Assembly: GCA_032716605.1 (NCBI GenBank)
Contig: CM064502.1
Coordinates: forward strand, 53,468,736 to 53,532,735
Length of the DNA stretch: 64,000 nucleotides
Origin: Paralithodes platypus
Taxonomy: Eukaryota; Arthropoda; Malacostraca; Decapoda; Lithodidae
Direction: 5' to 3'
In this document: positions 30,597 to 42,899 of the stretch, piece by piece
Layout: each line of letters opens with the position of its first letter
How positions within the stretch are numbered: position 1 is the first letter of the stretch
The notes under the pieces: model-generated
Database searches by the model: none
What the model was told of the DNA's origin: nothing
The model's input: only the letters and a program-made list of their open reading frames with translations
Program-made: the position numbers and the translations under genes

Positions 30597-31822
30597 ACTC
30601 GTTTGACAGGTGCCACCACGTACTTATTAAAGATTTAATTTAAGTTTCCACGCCTCCATCAACAACCTACACGCTTTTCTGGTCTGATACTAGTAATAAA
30701 AACGATTTAATAAGGTTTTTAATTTGGTTTTTAATGTGGTTTTTAATGTGGTTTTCGACGAGAATAAAGAAGCGAGTTTGGACCGAAAATCGGGAGTTTA
30801 CCACCTCTTCCGAGCGTTGGTTCGACTTTAGTTACGGTACGTTTGCGGTTGTGTTTTGGGCCCCCCTGCTGGCAATATACGTGATAATGACAATAAGTTT
30901 AGGGGGGGGGACAACACATACTGTATCCCGCGACCTAAATTTTAATTGAACCGCCAATATTGGGAAATTGGTTAGATGCGCGAAGTAGCCTACTATAATG
31001 GGGTCTAGTCATGTGGTGATGGGCTGGTCTATCAGAGCGATCTCTGCCATACCCATAGCTTACTCTGACTGTTCCTTTAACTTATATATTTTCTAGATCT
31101 CAAGTGACGGCGTCTCTAACGTGGATTGACCTCCCAATCTACCAAGATTGGAAGCCAAAGCGTCACATTTTTCCCTTGCCCCTCAACTTTCTCTTCATAA
31201 TTGCTGAGGGGCACAGGGCCCTGGGTGGGGCTTTGGTTTCCCGGGCGTTTCCGCACCCTCCTCAGCTCCCCGCCATGGAGTGGCTTCGGTCACCCAGGCT
31301 TTATTGTGGTCGGCGGGGAGGGTTCTGTGGGGGCGCTCGGTTATGGCCTTGGAATTGCTCGGGGCCTTGGGGCTGTTCGGCCAGGCAGCTTGGGGAACAA
31401 CAACAACAACAACCTCGAGCACTATGTCAACAAACGATCGACGTTACTCCCGCGGGTACCAGGACAGTTCAACACCAGGCCCTTTCACCACTCCAACAAA
31501 ACGAGTCACTTCAACACTAAGTCATATCACCACTAGAGCTTTTCTACACCAGTCGCTTTCGTTACCAATTATCTCAATACCACACGTTGCCACATCTACT
31601 GTACTTTACAGCAATTATGGGTGCGACCCCCCCCCCCCCCCTGTGTCTAGCATCCCTCCCGCCGAGTTGTCTTTATATTTCGTCTAATATTATTAATATT
31701 AAAGTGTCTCCATTGTTTTATTAGTGTTTCGTACACAGAAAAGGGTGTAGCTTGGTGTTGGATGCGTGGAAACCGAAAACAATTACGTATTAAATCTTTG
31801 GTGGTACCTGTCAAATGCGTGC
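30596..31822. mobile_element. Long-TIR element of about 1.2 kb with non-repeat cargo
   Basis: Imperfect terminal inverted repeats of 70-80 bp: TTTGACAGGTGCCACCA, AAAGATTTAAT, GTTTCCACGC and CTACAC occur in this order at the left and inverted at the right (31741-31822). No transposase frame. The interior is GC-rich between about 31190 and 31550, unlike its surroundings. Confidence 0.6.
31280..31687 (+). other. Unrecognised 135-codon frame inside the long-TIR element
   Basis: The first 40 residues contain a hydrophobic stretch (MALELLGALGLFGQAAWG) followed by six Thr from an ACA run and a Ser/Thr-rich tail. Overlapping frames of 111 and 138 codons are equally open, so codon signal is weak. Could be a captured exon or chance. 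I do not recognise the product. Confidence 0.15.
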
Positions 31823-31937
31823 CCAAGGGACTGGTGTTCTCGTAAAGGGGTCTCCAGTCCTGACGCTATTCTTGACTTACAGTGTGCTGGCTTCATAATC
31901 CAGAAGGGTTGATAGCCTCTGAAGTCCTAATTTAACC
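31813..31937 (+). repeat. Family H dispersed repeat
   Basis: Matches 7078-7205 in the same orientation. Confidence 0.75.
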
Positions 31938-32125
31938 CAAAGTATATAGATCTTGTGTCTTGGCAACCGGACACCCAAGAAGGCCAGATCTGATAGACAG
32001 ACAGGTGAACAAACATGGCCACCCGTTATTACATTACAAAGGGTTATAGATTACAGGCCAGGACCGGCGACAATTACCGATATATCAAAATATCGAGCCA
32101 CACAGACAAACAGACCCCGCGAACT

Positions 32126-32563
32126 TTAAGTGGGGATGGTTCAGTTTTTGGGCGAATTTGTTCATTTATGACTAGAACAAAAAAGGAAAGGGGGGGGGGG
32201 AGGGGGGGGAGGGGAGGGGGGGGGGGCCTGAGTAGACAGGTACTGTATATATAGAATAGAATTTTTTTTTTTTTTTTCCTCCCTAGACCTCCATCAAACT
32301 TAAAATAACAATCCCAGGACACCCTTTCAAGATATATTTGTACATTTTTCGGCCGGTACCACCTAAATTACAGGCTCGCTATCGCTCGCCAGGAATAAAT
32401 CGACACATAAATGACCCGAAACGTCTTAATATTGACACAGAAAAGGGGCGAAAAGTCTTAAAATCGCCAAACTAATGGGGCCAAACGTTTTAAAATCAGA
32501 AAACTAATGGGGCTAAGCATGAGGGAGAGGAGGGCCCAGAAAAAGCCGACCATCTCCCCTTAA
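32126..32563 (+). mobile_element. Family A element with poly-G expansion
   Basis: TTAAGTGGGGATGGTTCAG to CATCTCCCCTTAA. A purine tract of mostly G at 32180-32226 and a T run at 32261-32278 lie in the left half. Confidence 0.85.
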
Positions 32564-32572
32564 GATGAAGTC

Positions 32573-32765
32573 ACACACCGATTTTTCCGTCATTTTTTCC
32601 CCTAGCAACAATTCGCGGTTGACACGCTAATGCATAGGAAATTAGGCTTAAGTTAGATTATTGAAGGTGTTCGAATTGTTCTATAACTTTATTTTAGAAG
32701 TTAACAGATAAAACTAGCCGTATTATTAACGGCTAAAAGGTCTCGTGTGACACCGTTCGCTTTAA
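32573..32765. mobile_element. Family F-like MITE
   Basis: GAAGTCACACACCGATTTTT start and GGTCTCGTGTGACACCG end; divergent interior. Confidence 0.45.
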
Positions 32766-33130
<365 letters not shown>

Positions 33131-33204
33131 ATTCCCAACACTAGAAATAACTATAGTTGGTCTAGTAATTCCAATAACTTATCTGGCTGACTTTTTGTTT
33201 CCTA

Positions 33205-33282
33205 TGTGTATGAAGGAGACAAAAGGCAAAGCTGTCTGCAACAAGTGTTCCCCCAAAAGTTGAAAGAGTGACAGGTGCTACT
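33205..33282 (-). mobile_element. LINE 3' UTR fragment (third family)
   Basis: GGAGACAAAAGGCAAAGCTG and GAAAGAGTGACAGG are the inverse of the 26340 and 57953 copies. Confidence 0.65.
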
Positions 33283-33495
33283 TTAAACGTTTCAAGCTCC
33301 AATACGCGTTTCTGTTCTGTTTTCTGGCTACTATTAGACGATTTTATTCAGATTAGTAACGGTATATGGAAGTCAAAGGGTTGGTTGAGATAGTGTTTAC
33401 CGTTTTAATACCCACAGATCCTTCCTAAGCTGTATAAAATCGTCTAATGATAGCCAAAATAAACTGCTAGAACGCGTCAGAGCTTGAAAGGGTTA
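33283..33495. mobile_element. Family D-type TTAA element
   Basis: TTAAACGTTTCAAGCTCCAA to GAGCTTGAAAGGGTTAA with TATTAGACGATTTTATTCAG inside; the same subfamily as 44915 and 56790 (CGCGTTTCTGTTCTG). Confidence 0.75.
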
Positions 33496-33540
33496 AACGT
33501 TTCTGGTGTCTTGGAAAGAAGTGTGGTGTGCTTGTTTAGT

Positions 33541-33921
33541 TTAAGGGGGGTGATCTGTTTTTGTTCTGTCCTTTTCTATCTTTCTCTGGCTTGTATCCAT
33601 TTGGCCCCATTCAGCCTACTGTTTTAAGACGTTTATCCCCATCCAGGTGTCAATTTTTTACTGGTGAGTGGTAGCGAGCCAGCATTTTTTTTATTTTTGT
33701 TTGACAGCAGGCTAAATTTGTACATTTTTCGATAGAAAAATGTCTCCGGCGAAGCCGGATTTCTTCATATAATGCTGGCTCGCTATCGCTCGCCAGGAAG
33801 AAATCGACACCTGGATGGGGATAAACGTCTTAAAATAGTTGGCTGAATGGGGCAGAATGGATACAAGCCAGAGAAAGAGCGAAAAGGAGAGAAATAACAA
33901 AAAGCAGGTCACCTCCCTTAA
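33541..33921. mobile_element. Family B element
   Basis: TTAAGGGGGGTGATCTG to GCAGGTCACCTCCCTTAA. Confidence 0.9.
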
Positions 33922-34182
33922 TGAAATGAATAGGAGGAGGAGGGGTTTGTGAGAGGTAGCTGGATTACTCTCTGTGTAGATGAGACACAAATAGAAACAG
34001 TGAGGGAAGCCAGACACATGAAACAGGAGTTCCAGCAATTCCTTAGCACATGCCTATGAGGCCTCCCCTGGATATTGCCATGCTCGATTGGTGTCCGTAA
34101 TATTCCCTTATGAATAGTCAGAAGTTTCAGATAGAATGTTTTCTATAATTTTGTTTACCAGTCTGTGTCTATACCTGTTCTA
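33922..34182. other. No feature recognised
   Basis: Nothing supported. Confidence 0.45.
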
Positions 34183-34330
34183 TTAAGGGGGCCCATCACG
34201 CTTTTTTCTCTTTCTCTTCCTCTGTCTTTGGCTTGTATCCATTCGGCCCCATTCAGCCAACTGTTTTAAGACGTTTACCCCCATCGAGGTGTCAATATCT
34301 TCTTGGCGAGCGGGAGCGAACCTGCATATA

Positions 34331-34370
<40 letters not shown>

Positions 34371-34582
34371 CAGCAGGCTAAATTTGTACATTTTTCGATA
34401 GAAAAATTTCTCCGGCAAAGCCGGATTTCTCCACACAATGCTGGCTCGCTATCGCTCGCCAGGAAGAAATCGACACTTGGATGGGGATAAACGTCTTAAA
34501 ACAGTAGGCTGAATGGGGCCGAATGGATACAAGCAAGAGGAAAGAAGAGAAAGATTAAAAAAAGCCGGTGACACCCCCTTAA
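34183..34582. mobile_element. Family B element with (AT)n insert
   Basis: TTAAGGGGGCCCATCACGC to CACCCCCTTAA. An (AT)n run lies at 34327-34368 in the arm. Flanks on both sides read TTTTGTTTACMARTCTGTGT. Confidence 0.88.
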
Positions 34583-34597
34583 TTTTGTTTACAAATC

Positions 34598-34686
34598 TGT
34601 GTCTATACCTGTGTCTATACCTGTGTCTATACCTGTTCTATACCTGTTCTATACCTGTTCTATACCTGTTCTATACCTGTTCTATT
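34598..34686 (+). repeat. 11-12-bp tandem repeat
   Basis: CTGTGTCTATAC units changing to CTGTTCTATAC units; the same words occur once left of the B element at 34160-34182. Confidence 0.88.
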
Positions 34687-34834
34687 AACTCCATCCCGTG
34701 GACAGATGTGGCTTGATATCCCCTCACAGGTGCAGACCAAGGGTTAAAGAGGATTGTGGAGTTCTTGAGATTCAATTAACTGATTGTCTCCTTGAGTCCA
34801 CTGTGTGTCGAACCCCTTCACTAACCTCACCTCC

Positions 34835-35144
34835 TACACTCTCTCTCTCACTTGCTCGCTCTCTCTCTCTCTCACCCTCTCCCTCTCTCCCTCTCTCACC
34901 CTCTCCCTCTCTCACCCTCTCTCACCCTCTCCCTCTCTCACCCTCTCTCACCCTCTCCCTCTCTCACCCTCTCCCTCCGCCCGCCCTCAAGTTCCCTCTC
35001 ATCCCTCTCCCTTCTCTCGCCCTCTCCCTCTCGCTCTCTCTCTCTCTCTCTCGCTCTCTCTCTCGCTCTCGCTTGCTCTCTCTCTCGCTCTCGCTTGCTC
35101 TCTCTCTCGCTCTCTCGCTCTCGCTCTCTCTCTCTCTCTCTCGA
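34835..35144 (+). repeat. CT-rich low-complexity tract
   Basis: CTCTCTCACCCTCTCC units then CTCGCTCTCG units. Confidence 0.9.
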
Positions 35145-35164
35145 GTCGGCATAGACTCCAGTTT

Positions 35165-35404
35165 GTAAAAAATTTGGTAGACAAAATGTCCCGGCCGATT
35201 CCTCTTCAAATACAGACTCGCTATTGTTCCTCAGGAAAAAAAATAGACACCTAAATGGCACGAAAGGTCTTAATATTGGCAACAAATGGGGCACAAGGTC
35301 TGAAAATCGCCAAACTAATGGGGTGAATGTCTTGACATCCCATAACTAATGTGGCTAAACACGAGAGAGGAGGAGGATTCGAAAAACCAACTGCCTCCCC
35401 TTAA
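35165..35404 (+). mobile_element. Family A element lacking left end
   Basis: Begins near TTTGGTAGACAAAATGTC and ends CTGCCTCCCCTTAA; hairpin reduced to CCGGCC. Confidence 0.75.
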
Positions 35405-35461
35405 CTCAGAAACTGCCTGATAGAGGTGGCGATAAAATTAGGTAGAAAAAGAGTCAACCTC

Positions 35462-35735
35462 TCTTGTACCGGTGACGTCTTTTGTACCGGTGACGTCTTT
35501 TGTACCGGTGACGTCTTTTGTACCGGTGACGTCTTTTGTACCGGTGACGTCTTTTGTACCGGTGACCTCTCTTGTACCGGTGACGTCTTTTGTACCGGTG
35601 ACCTCTCTTGTACCGGTGACGTCTTTTGTACCGGTGACGTCTTTTGTACCGGTGACGTCTTTTGTACCGGTGACCTCTCTTGTACCGGTGACGTCTTTTG
35701 TACCAGTGACGTCTTTTGTACCGGTGACGCCTTCG
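35462..35735 (+). repeat. 18-bp minisatellite, about 15 copies
   Basis: Unit TGTACCGGTGACGTCTTT, with occasional TGACCTCTC variants. The unit equals the terminal motif of family D. Confidence 0.93.
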
Positions 35736-35774
35736 TAATTTGATTCTCGTTATATTTTGTCGATTTTGTGCAGT

Positions 35775-36100
35775 TTAAGGGGAGATCTCCACTCGAGGGA
35801 TTTTTTTCTTGACCCCTTTCTCCCTCATGTTTAGCCCCATTGCTTTTGATATTATAAAACGTTTGCCCCATTAGTTTAGCGATTTTAAGAACTTTCACCC
35901 CATATTAAGACCTTTCGTGCCATTCAGGTGTCAATTTTATCCTGGCGAGCGATAGCGAGCCTGTCATTTAAGAGGAACCGGCCTTCGGCCGAGACATTTT
36001 TCTACCGAAAAATGTACAAATTTATCTTGAAAGGGACTCAAGGGGGTGTAATTTTAAGCTTGATGGAGGTCTAGGGAACAAACTAAATACCTCCCCTTAA
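35775..36100 (-). mobile_element. Family A element nested in D
   Basis: Inserted at the TTAA of TGCAGTTTAAGAAGGATC, the same internal site used at 12549. Confidence 0.9.
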
Positions 36101-36243
36101 GAAGGATCTGCGGTATTAAAAAGGGTTAAGCGAGATAGTTTGAAGCCTGGTAATTGCTAGGCCCTATATAAACTGAGTAAAATCGTCTAATAGTACCGGG
36201 TAGCCAGAATAGAGTTGAAAGGACGGCACCGGTAATGAAGGGG

Positions 36244-36624
36244 TTAAGGGGGCCCACCTCGCTTGTTTTCTCTTTCTCTGCCTCTCTCTTTGGCTTGTAT
36301 CCATTCCGTCCCATTCAGACTACTGTTTTAAGACGTTTACCCCCATTCAGGTGCCAATATTTTCCTGGTGAGCGGTAGCGAACTAGCGTATATATATATA
36401 TGTTTTTGTTTTGAGAACAACCTAAATTTGTACATTTTTCGATAGAAAAATGTCTCCGGCGAAGCCGTATTTCTCCATACATTGCTGGCTCGCTATCGCT
36501 CGCCAGGAAAATATCGACACCTGGATGGGGATAAACGTCTTAAGACAGTTGGCTAAATGGGGCCGAATGGATACAAGCGAGAGAAAAGGAGAGAAAGAGA
36601 AAACAAAGCAGGTGACCCCCTTAA
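36244..36624. mobile_element. Family B element
   Basis: TTAAGGGGGCCCACCTCGC to CAGGTGACCCCCTTAA; its left TTAA is also the right TTAA of D. Confidence 0.9.
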
Positions 36625-36689
36625 CCCCTAAACTAGACCCCACACAAATACAACAGGTCTCCATCCGTGTTATTTCTGCTGCCCCAACA

Positions 36690-39245
36690 CCCCCACCATT
36701 ATTATAACCTCCATCACCACCATTACCACCACCACCACTGTCATCACCATTACCACCACCAATGTCATTATCATCACTCCAGAGCCACCACCACCGTTAT
36801 CATTACCACCATCATCACCATCATTACCCCCATCACCATTATCATCATTACTGCCACCACCATCATTACCATCACCAGAACCACCACCATCATTACCATC
36901 ACCAGAACCACCACCATCATTATCATCACCATCATTACCCCCCATCATCATTACCACCACCACCATTATCATCATTACTGCCACCACCATCATTACCCCC
37001 ATCACCATTATCATCATTACTGCCACCACCATCATTACCATCACCAGAACCACCACCATCATCATCACCAAACACCTCCAGACCCACCCCCACCATCGTC
37101 GCCCCATTATCACCACCATTATCACCACCATTATTACCACTACACCCACCACCATTATTAACACCACCAAGCCCACCCCATCGTCGTCATACCACCTCAC
37201 CAACATAGATATTGGGGTCATGATTTTTCACCTACTTACAGCGAATAGACTATAGCATCCCTATCACCACCACCACCATGATTGTTACGACTACCATAGC
37301 CACTGTCATCACCATCACCACCATCACTATTACCATTACCACTGTACCTACCGTCATCATTATCACCACCACAACTACCATTCATCATCATCACCACCAC
37401 CACAGCTACCGTTATCATCATCCTACCATGTTCACCACCACCACCATCACCATTACCACTACACCTACCATCATCACCACCACCACCATCATTATCACCA
37501 TTACCACTACACCTACTATCATCACCACCATCACTATCACCATTACACCTACCATCATCACCACCACCACTATCACTATCACCATTACCACTACACCTAC
37601 CATCATCACCACCACCACCATCACTATCACCATTACCACTACACCTACCATCATCACCACCACCACCATCACTATCACCATTACCACTACACCTACCATC
37701 ATCACCACCACCACCATCACTATCACCATTACCACTACACCTACCATCATCACCACCATCACTATCACCATTACCACTACACCTACCATCATCACCACCA
37801 TCACTATCACCATTACACCTACCATCATCACCACCACCACCACCATCACTATCACCATTACCACTACACCTACCATCATCACCACCATCACTATCACCAT
37901 TACCACTACACCTACCATCATCACCACCATCACTATCACCATTACACCTACCATCATCACCACCACCACCATCACTATCACCATTACCACCCACTACCCT
38001 ACCATCATCACCACCACACTATCACCATTACCACTACACCTACCATCATCACCACCATCACTATCACCATTACACCTACCATCATCACCACCACCACCAT
38101 CACTATCACCATTACCACTACACCTACCATCATCACCACCACCACCATCACTATCACCATTACCACTACACCTACCATCATCACCACCACCACCATCACT
38201 ATCACCATTACCACTACACCTACCATCATCAACACCACCACCATCACTATCACCATTAACCACTACACTACCATCATCACCACCACCACTATCACCATTA
38301 CCACTACACCTACCATCATCACCACCATCACTATCACCATTACACCTACCATCATCACCACCACCACCATCACTATCACCATTACCACTACACCTACCAT
38401 CATCACCACCATCACTATCACCATTACCACTACACCTACCATCATCACCACCATCACTATCACCATTACACCTACCATCATCACCACCACCACCATCACT
38501 ATCACCATTACCACTACACCTACCATCATCACCACCATCACTATCACCATTACCACTACAACCTACCATCATCACCACCATCACTATCACCATTACAACC
38601 TACCATCATCACCACCACCACCATCACTATCACCATTACCACTACACCTACCATCATCACCACCATCACTATCACCATTACCACTACACCTACCATCATC
38701 ACCACCATCACTATCACCATTACACCTACCATCATCACCACCACCACCACCACTATCACCATTACCACTACACCTACCACAGTTACCACCATCATCATTA
38801 CCGCCACCAAAGCTACCGTCATCACCACCACCACCACCATCACTATCACCATTACACCTACACCATCATCACCACACACTACCACAACCACTATCACCTT
38901 ACCACTACCACTACACAGTTACCACAACCACCATCATCATTACCGCCACCAAAGCTACCGTCATCACCACCACCACCATCACTATCACCATTACACCTAC
39001 CATCATCACCACCACCACTATCACCATTACCACTACACCTACCACAGTTACCACCATCATCATTACCGCCACCAAAGCTACCGTCATCACCACCACCACC
39101 ACCATCACTATCACCATTACACCTACGATCACCACCACCACCACTATCACCACTACCACTACACCTACCACAGTTACCACCATCATCATTACCGCCACCA
39201 AAGCTACCGTCATCACCATCCTACCATCATCACCACCACCACCAC
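36690..39245 (+). repeat. CAT/CAC minisatellite, about 2.5 kb
   Basis: Triplet-phased units such as ACACCTACCATCATCACCAC then CACTATCACCATTACC; nearly free of G on the plus strand. The 701-codon Thr/Ile/Pro frame is an artefact of triplet periodicity. A later variant carries ACCGCCACCAAAGCTACCGT. Confidence 0.93.
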
Positions 39246-39379
39246 ACCATCATTATCGCCGAGTTGGGTTGGGTTCCTCTAGGGGTGGGTGGTATGTCGT
39301 GTATCATATTCTTTCACCAACCAACTTCACATCTAAACTCAATTAATGAAATCAAAAAATACATGTGGCACTCCAAGGA

Positions 39380-39530
39380 CTAGCTTAGGAAGGACCTCTA
39401 GCAATATTAAGGCTTGACACTATCTCAACCAACCCTTTTAACTACCATAGATCCTTCTTAAGCTGTAGGAAATCGTCTGAATATAGCTAGAATAATAAAT
39501 AACACACGTCGCTGGTACTCAAAGGGTTAA
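39380..39530. mobile_element. Family D fragment
   Basis: GATCCTTCTTAAGCTGTAGG and GTCGCTGGTACTCAAAGGG then TTAA; left end absent. Confidence 0.65.
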
Positions 39531-39862
39531 GGGGAGGTTTTTAGTTTGGTCTCTAGATATCCATCAAGCTTAAGATTACACCTCCTTGAGCCCCTTTCAA
39601 GATAAATTTGTAAATTTTTCGGTCGAAAAATTTCCCGGCTGAAAGCCGGTTCCTCTTAAATTACAGGCTCGCTATCGCTCGCCAGGATAAAATCGACACG
39701 TAAATTGCACGAAAGGTCTTAAAATTGACAGAAATGGGTTGAAAGTTCTTAAAATCATCAAAATAATGGGGCGAACGTCTTAAAATTAGAAAAGCAATGG
39801 GGCTAAACATGAGGGAGAAAGGAGTCCAGAAAAAACTCCCTCAAGTGGATATCTCCCTTTAA
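39527..39862 (+). mobile_element. Family A element
   Basis: Shares its left TTAA with the D fragment; right end ATCTCCCTTTAA. Confidence 0.9.
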
Positions 39863-40009
39863 ACACGAAACGAAATTAATCAAAAGGCCATAATTTAGCA
39901 TGGGATAATCTAAAATAACACCATTATGGATTAATTAAAACACTGGACCCTATTAAGACCATAATTATATATGTGTCTAAATAAACCTATACCTATCTTA
40001 TATATTATA

Positions 40010-40648
40010 TTAACCCTCTCCGACATATGACGCGATTTTGAGCCTATTGGGGATACTTTAAAGCCTTTGTTACCATCAGGTATTTAGAAACCTTTAGTTT
40101 AGTTACTTCAACCTCTGCAGTTGTCTTTGAGTTAGCTGTGTTGAGCCTATTGGGGATACTTTAAAGCCTTTGTTACCATCAGGGGTATTTAGAAACCTTT
40201 AGTTTAGTTACTTCAACCTCTGCAGTTGTCTTTGAGCCTATTGGGGATACTTTAAAGCCTTTGTTACCATCAGGGGTATTTAGAAACCTTTAGTTTAGTC
40301 ACTTCAACCTCTGCAGTTGTCTTTGAGTTAGCTGTGTTGAGCCTATTGGGGATACTTTAAAGCCTTTATTACTATCAGTGGTATTTAGAAACCTTTATTT
40401 TAGTTACTTCAACCTCTGCAGTTGTCTTTGAGTTAGCTGTGTTGAGCCTATTGGGGATACTTTAAAGCCTTTATTACCATCAGGGGTATTTAGAAACCTT
40501 TAGTTTAGTTACTTCAACCTCTGCAGTTGTCTTTGAGTTAGCTGTGGGCAGAACACTAATTTTGGAGAGGTAATTATAAGAGTGATTGAACTCTACTTAT
40601 TATTGCTAACCTGGCAACCTCTGCGTCATAAAAACGTGAAAGGGTTAA
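40010..40648. mobile_element. Family C element, five internal units
   Basis: TTAACCCTCTCCGACATATG to AACGTGAAAGGGTTAA. One of the four junctions is shortened (GTCTTTGAGCC). Confidence 0.92.
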
Positions 40649-40682
40649 TAAACTTCACACTAAGCTTATTCATTCATCTATG

Positions 40683-40898
40683 TTAACCCCTTCTATACCG
40701 GAGACGACTTTTAAAGTTTTATTCTAGCTCGATATAGACGATTTTAGTCCGCTTAAGAATAGCCTCCAGCAATTAACAGGCTTCAAACTACCTTAATTAA
40801 CCCTTTTTACTACCACAGATCCTTCTTAAACTGCACAAAATCCTCTAGATGTAGCTAAAATAGAATACAAAATACTTCGCCGGTACAGAAGGGGTTAA
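40683..40898. mobile_element. Family D element, uninterrupted
   Basis: TTAACCCCTTCTATACCGG to CCGGTACAGAAGGGGTTAA with internal TTAA sites in AGCAATTAACAGG and CCTTCTTAAACTG. Best complete D reference. Confidence 0.92.
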
Positions 40899-41212
40899 GG
40901 GGAGGTTTTTAGTGCGTTTCCTAGACTTCCATCAAGCTTGAAATTACACCCCCATGACCCCCTTTCAAGATAAATTTGTACATTTTTCGGTAGAAAAATA
41001 TCCCGGCCGAAGGCCGATTCTTCTTAAATTACAGGCTCGCTATCGCTCGCCAGGAAAAAATCGACACCTAAATGGGACGAAAGGTCTTGAAAGTTCTTAA
41101 AATCGCCAAACTAATGGGGCGAACGTCTTAAAATCTCAAAAGCAATGGGGCTAAACATGAGGGAGAAGAGGGTAAAGAAAAAAAATCCCTCCAGTGGAAA
41201 TCTCCCCTGAAG
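40895..41212 (+). mobile_element. Family A element
   Basis: Shares its left TTAA with D; right terminus changed to CCCCTGAA. Confidence 0.88.
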
Positions 41213-41279
41213 AACTAAATCGAAGTATTAAATATAGATCCCCTATCAACATTGTATTTAAGGAGTGTTTCCCTAATGG

Positions 41280-41379
41280 TACCCAAGGGAGTGTAAACAA
41301 ATAGATGGCTAGCAGACAGGACACACAGGGAGGTAGACAACATGGCGGTAGACAACAGGGAGGTAGACAACATGGTGTC
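41280..41379 (+). repeat. Short ACA/GGTAGACAACA tandem
   Basis: GGTAGACAACA recurs about three times. Confidence 0.7.
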
Positions 41380-41751
41380 TTAAGGGGGGTCACCGTTTTT
41401 TTTTTTTATCTTTCTCTCCTTTTCTCTCTTTTCCTGGCTTTTATCCATTCGGCCCCATTCAGCCAACTGTTTTAAGACGTGTATCCCCATCCAGGTGTCG
41501 AAATCTTCCTGGCGAGCGAAAGCGAGCCAGCATTTTATGGAGAAATCCGGCTTCGCATGAGAAATTTACAAATTTAGCTTGCTGTCAATACAAATATATA
41601 TATATGCTGGCTCGCTACTGCTCGCCAGGAAAATGTTGACACCTGGATGGGGGTAAACGTCTTAAAACAGTAGGTTGAATGGGGCCGAATGGATACAAGC
41701 TAAAGAGAGAAGGAGAGAAAGAGAAAACAAAAGCGAGGTCGGCTCTCTTAA
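41380..41751. mobile_element. Family B element
   Basis: TTAAGGGGGGTCACCG to GTCGGCTCTCTTAA; central hairpin decayed to CGGCTTCGCATG. Confidence 0.85.
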
Positions 41752-41843
41752 GAACAGGAATGGCAAAGTTACGCCTAATAGGCTGGTTCCTACTTTACGA
41801 TTTCTACTTTGCTTTCCTCTTGCCAGCTCTCTAGAACGAACAT

Positions 41844-42396
41844 ATTAACCCTTTGAGTACCAGCGACGTGTGTGTTATATTTTATTCTAGCTATATGTAG
41901 ACGACATCATGCAGCTTAGGAAGGATCTGTGGTAGTTAAAAGGCTTGGTTGAGATAGTTTGAAGCCTTATTAACCCTTTCACGCATTTATGACGCAGAGG
42001 TTGCCAGATTAGCAATAAGAAATAGTTCTCTCACTCTTATAATTACCTTTCTAAATTTAGTTTTCTGCCCACAGCTAACTCAAAGACAACTGCAGAGGTT
42101 GAAGTAACTAAACTAAATGTTTCTAAATACCCTGATGGTAACAAAGGCTTTAAAGTATCCCCAATAGGCTCAACACAGCTAACTCAAAGACAACTGCAGA
42201 GGTTGAAGTAACTAAACTAAAGGATTCTAAATACCCCTGATGGTAACAAAGGCTTTAAAGTATCCCTAATAGGCTCAAAATCGCGTCATATGTCGGAGAG
42301 GGTTAATTGCTGTGGAGACCTTTTACAGGTGAATACAATCGTCTAATAGTTGCCAGAATATGGTGAAAAGGACGTCCCTGGTACTGCATGGGTTAA
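41844..42396. mobile_element. Family D element interrupted by C
   Basis: TTAACCCTTTGAGTACCAGC to CTGGTACTGCATGGGTTAA. The C element sits in the internal AATTAA site. Confidence 0.85.
41970..42306. mobile_element. Family C element nested in D, two internal units
   Basis: TTAACCCTTTCACGCAT to GTCGGAGAGGGTTAA. Confidence 0.92.
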
Positions 42397-42439
42397 GTTT
42401 TTTTTTTTAGTTTGTTCCCTAGACCTCCATCAAGCTTAA
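42397..42439 (+). mobile_element. Family A left-end fragment
   Basis: TTTAGTTTGTTCCCTAGACC to CAAGCTTAA, where the next A element starts. Confidence 0.8.
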
Positions 42440-42767
42440 GGGGAGATTTCTACTTGAGGGATTTTTTTCTTGACTCCTTTCTCCCTCATGTTTAGCCCCA
42501 TTGCTTTTCTAATTTTAAGACGTTCGCCCCGTTATTTTGACGATTTTAAGAACTTTCGACCCATTTCTGTCAATTTTAAGACCTTTCGTGCCATTTAGGT
42601 TTAGGTGTCGATTTTATCCTGGCGAGCGAGTAATATAAGAGGAACCGGCTTTCAGCCGGGAAATTTTTCTACCGAAAAATGTACAAATTTATCTTGAAAG
42701 AGGGTCAAGGGGGTGTAATTTCAAGCTTGATGGAAGTCTAGGAAACACACTAAAAACCTCCCCTTAA
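42436..42767 (-). mobile_element. Family A element inserted in A
   Basis: Starts at the TTAA of AAGCTTAA inside the preceding fragment; ends ACCTCCCCTTAA. A 12-bp deletion removed GATAGC from the GCGAGCGATAGCGAGC core. Confidence 0.88.
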
Positions 42768-42811
42768 GACTTCTACTTTGCTTTCCTTTTGCCAGCTCTA
42801 GACGAAAATAT

Positions 42812-42866
42812 TAAGGGGAGGTTTTTAGTTTGTTCCCTAGACCTCCATCAAGCTTAAAATTACGTG
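42812..42866 (+). mobile_element. Family A left-end fragment
   Basis: TTAAGGGGAGGTTTTTAG to AAGCTTAAAATTACG. The spacer before it (CTACTTTGCTTTCC...) duplicates 41800-41835. Confidence 0.8.
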
Positions 42867-42899
42867 AAAACCATTCTTCGACATAACTGAACAGAACTT

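Larger units (their letters stand above)
35440..36247. mobile_element. Family D element, end amplified and interrupted by A
   Basis: Left end replaced by an 18-bp array (35462-35735). The right part resumes after the A element with GAAGGATCTGCGGTATTAAA and ends GGCACCGGTAATGAAGGGG then TTAA. Confidence 0.75.

Noticed and set aside
35462..35735. CRISPR-like or protein-coding VPVTSF repeat
   Set aside because: 18-bp units without spacers; frame openness follows from a unit length divisible by three.
37278..39383. 701-codon open frame rich in Thr, Ile and Pro
   Set aside because: Triplet-phased CAT/CAC array keeps several frames open on both strands; no non-repeat protein sequence inside.
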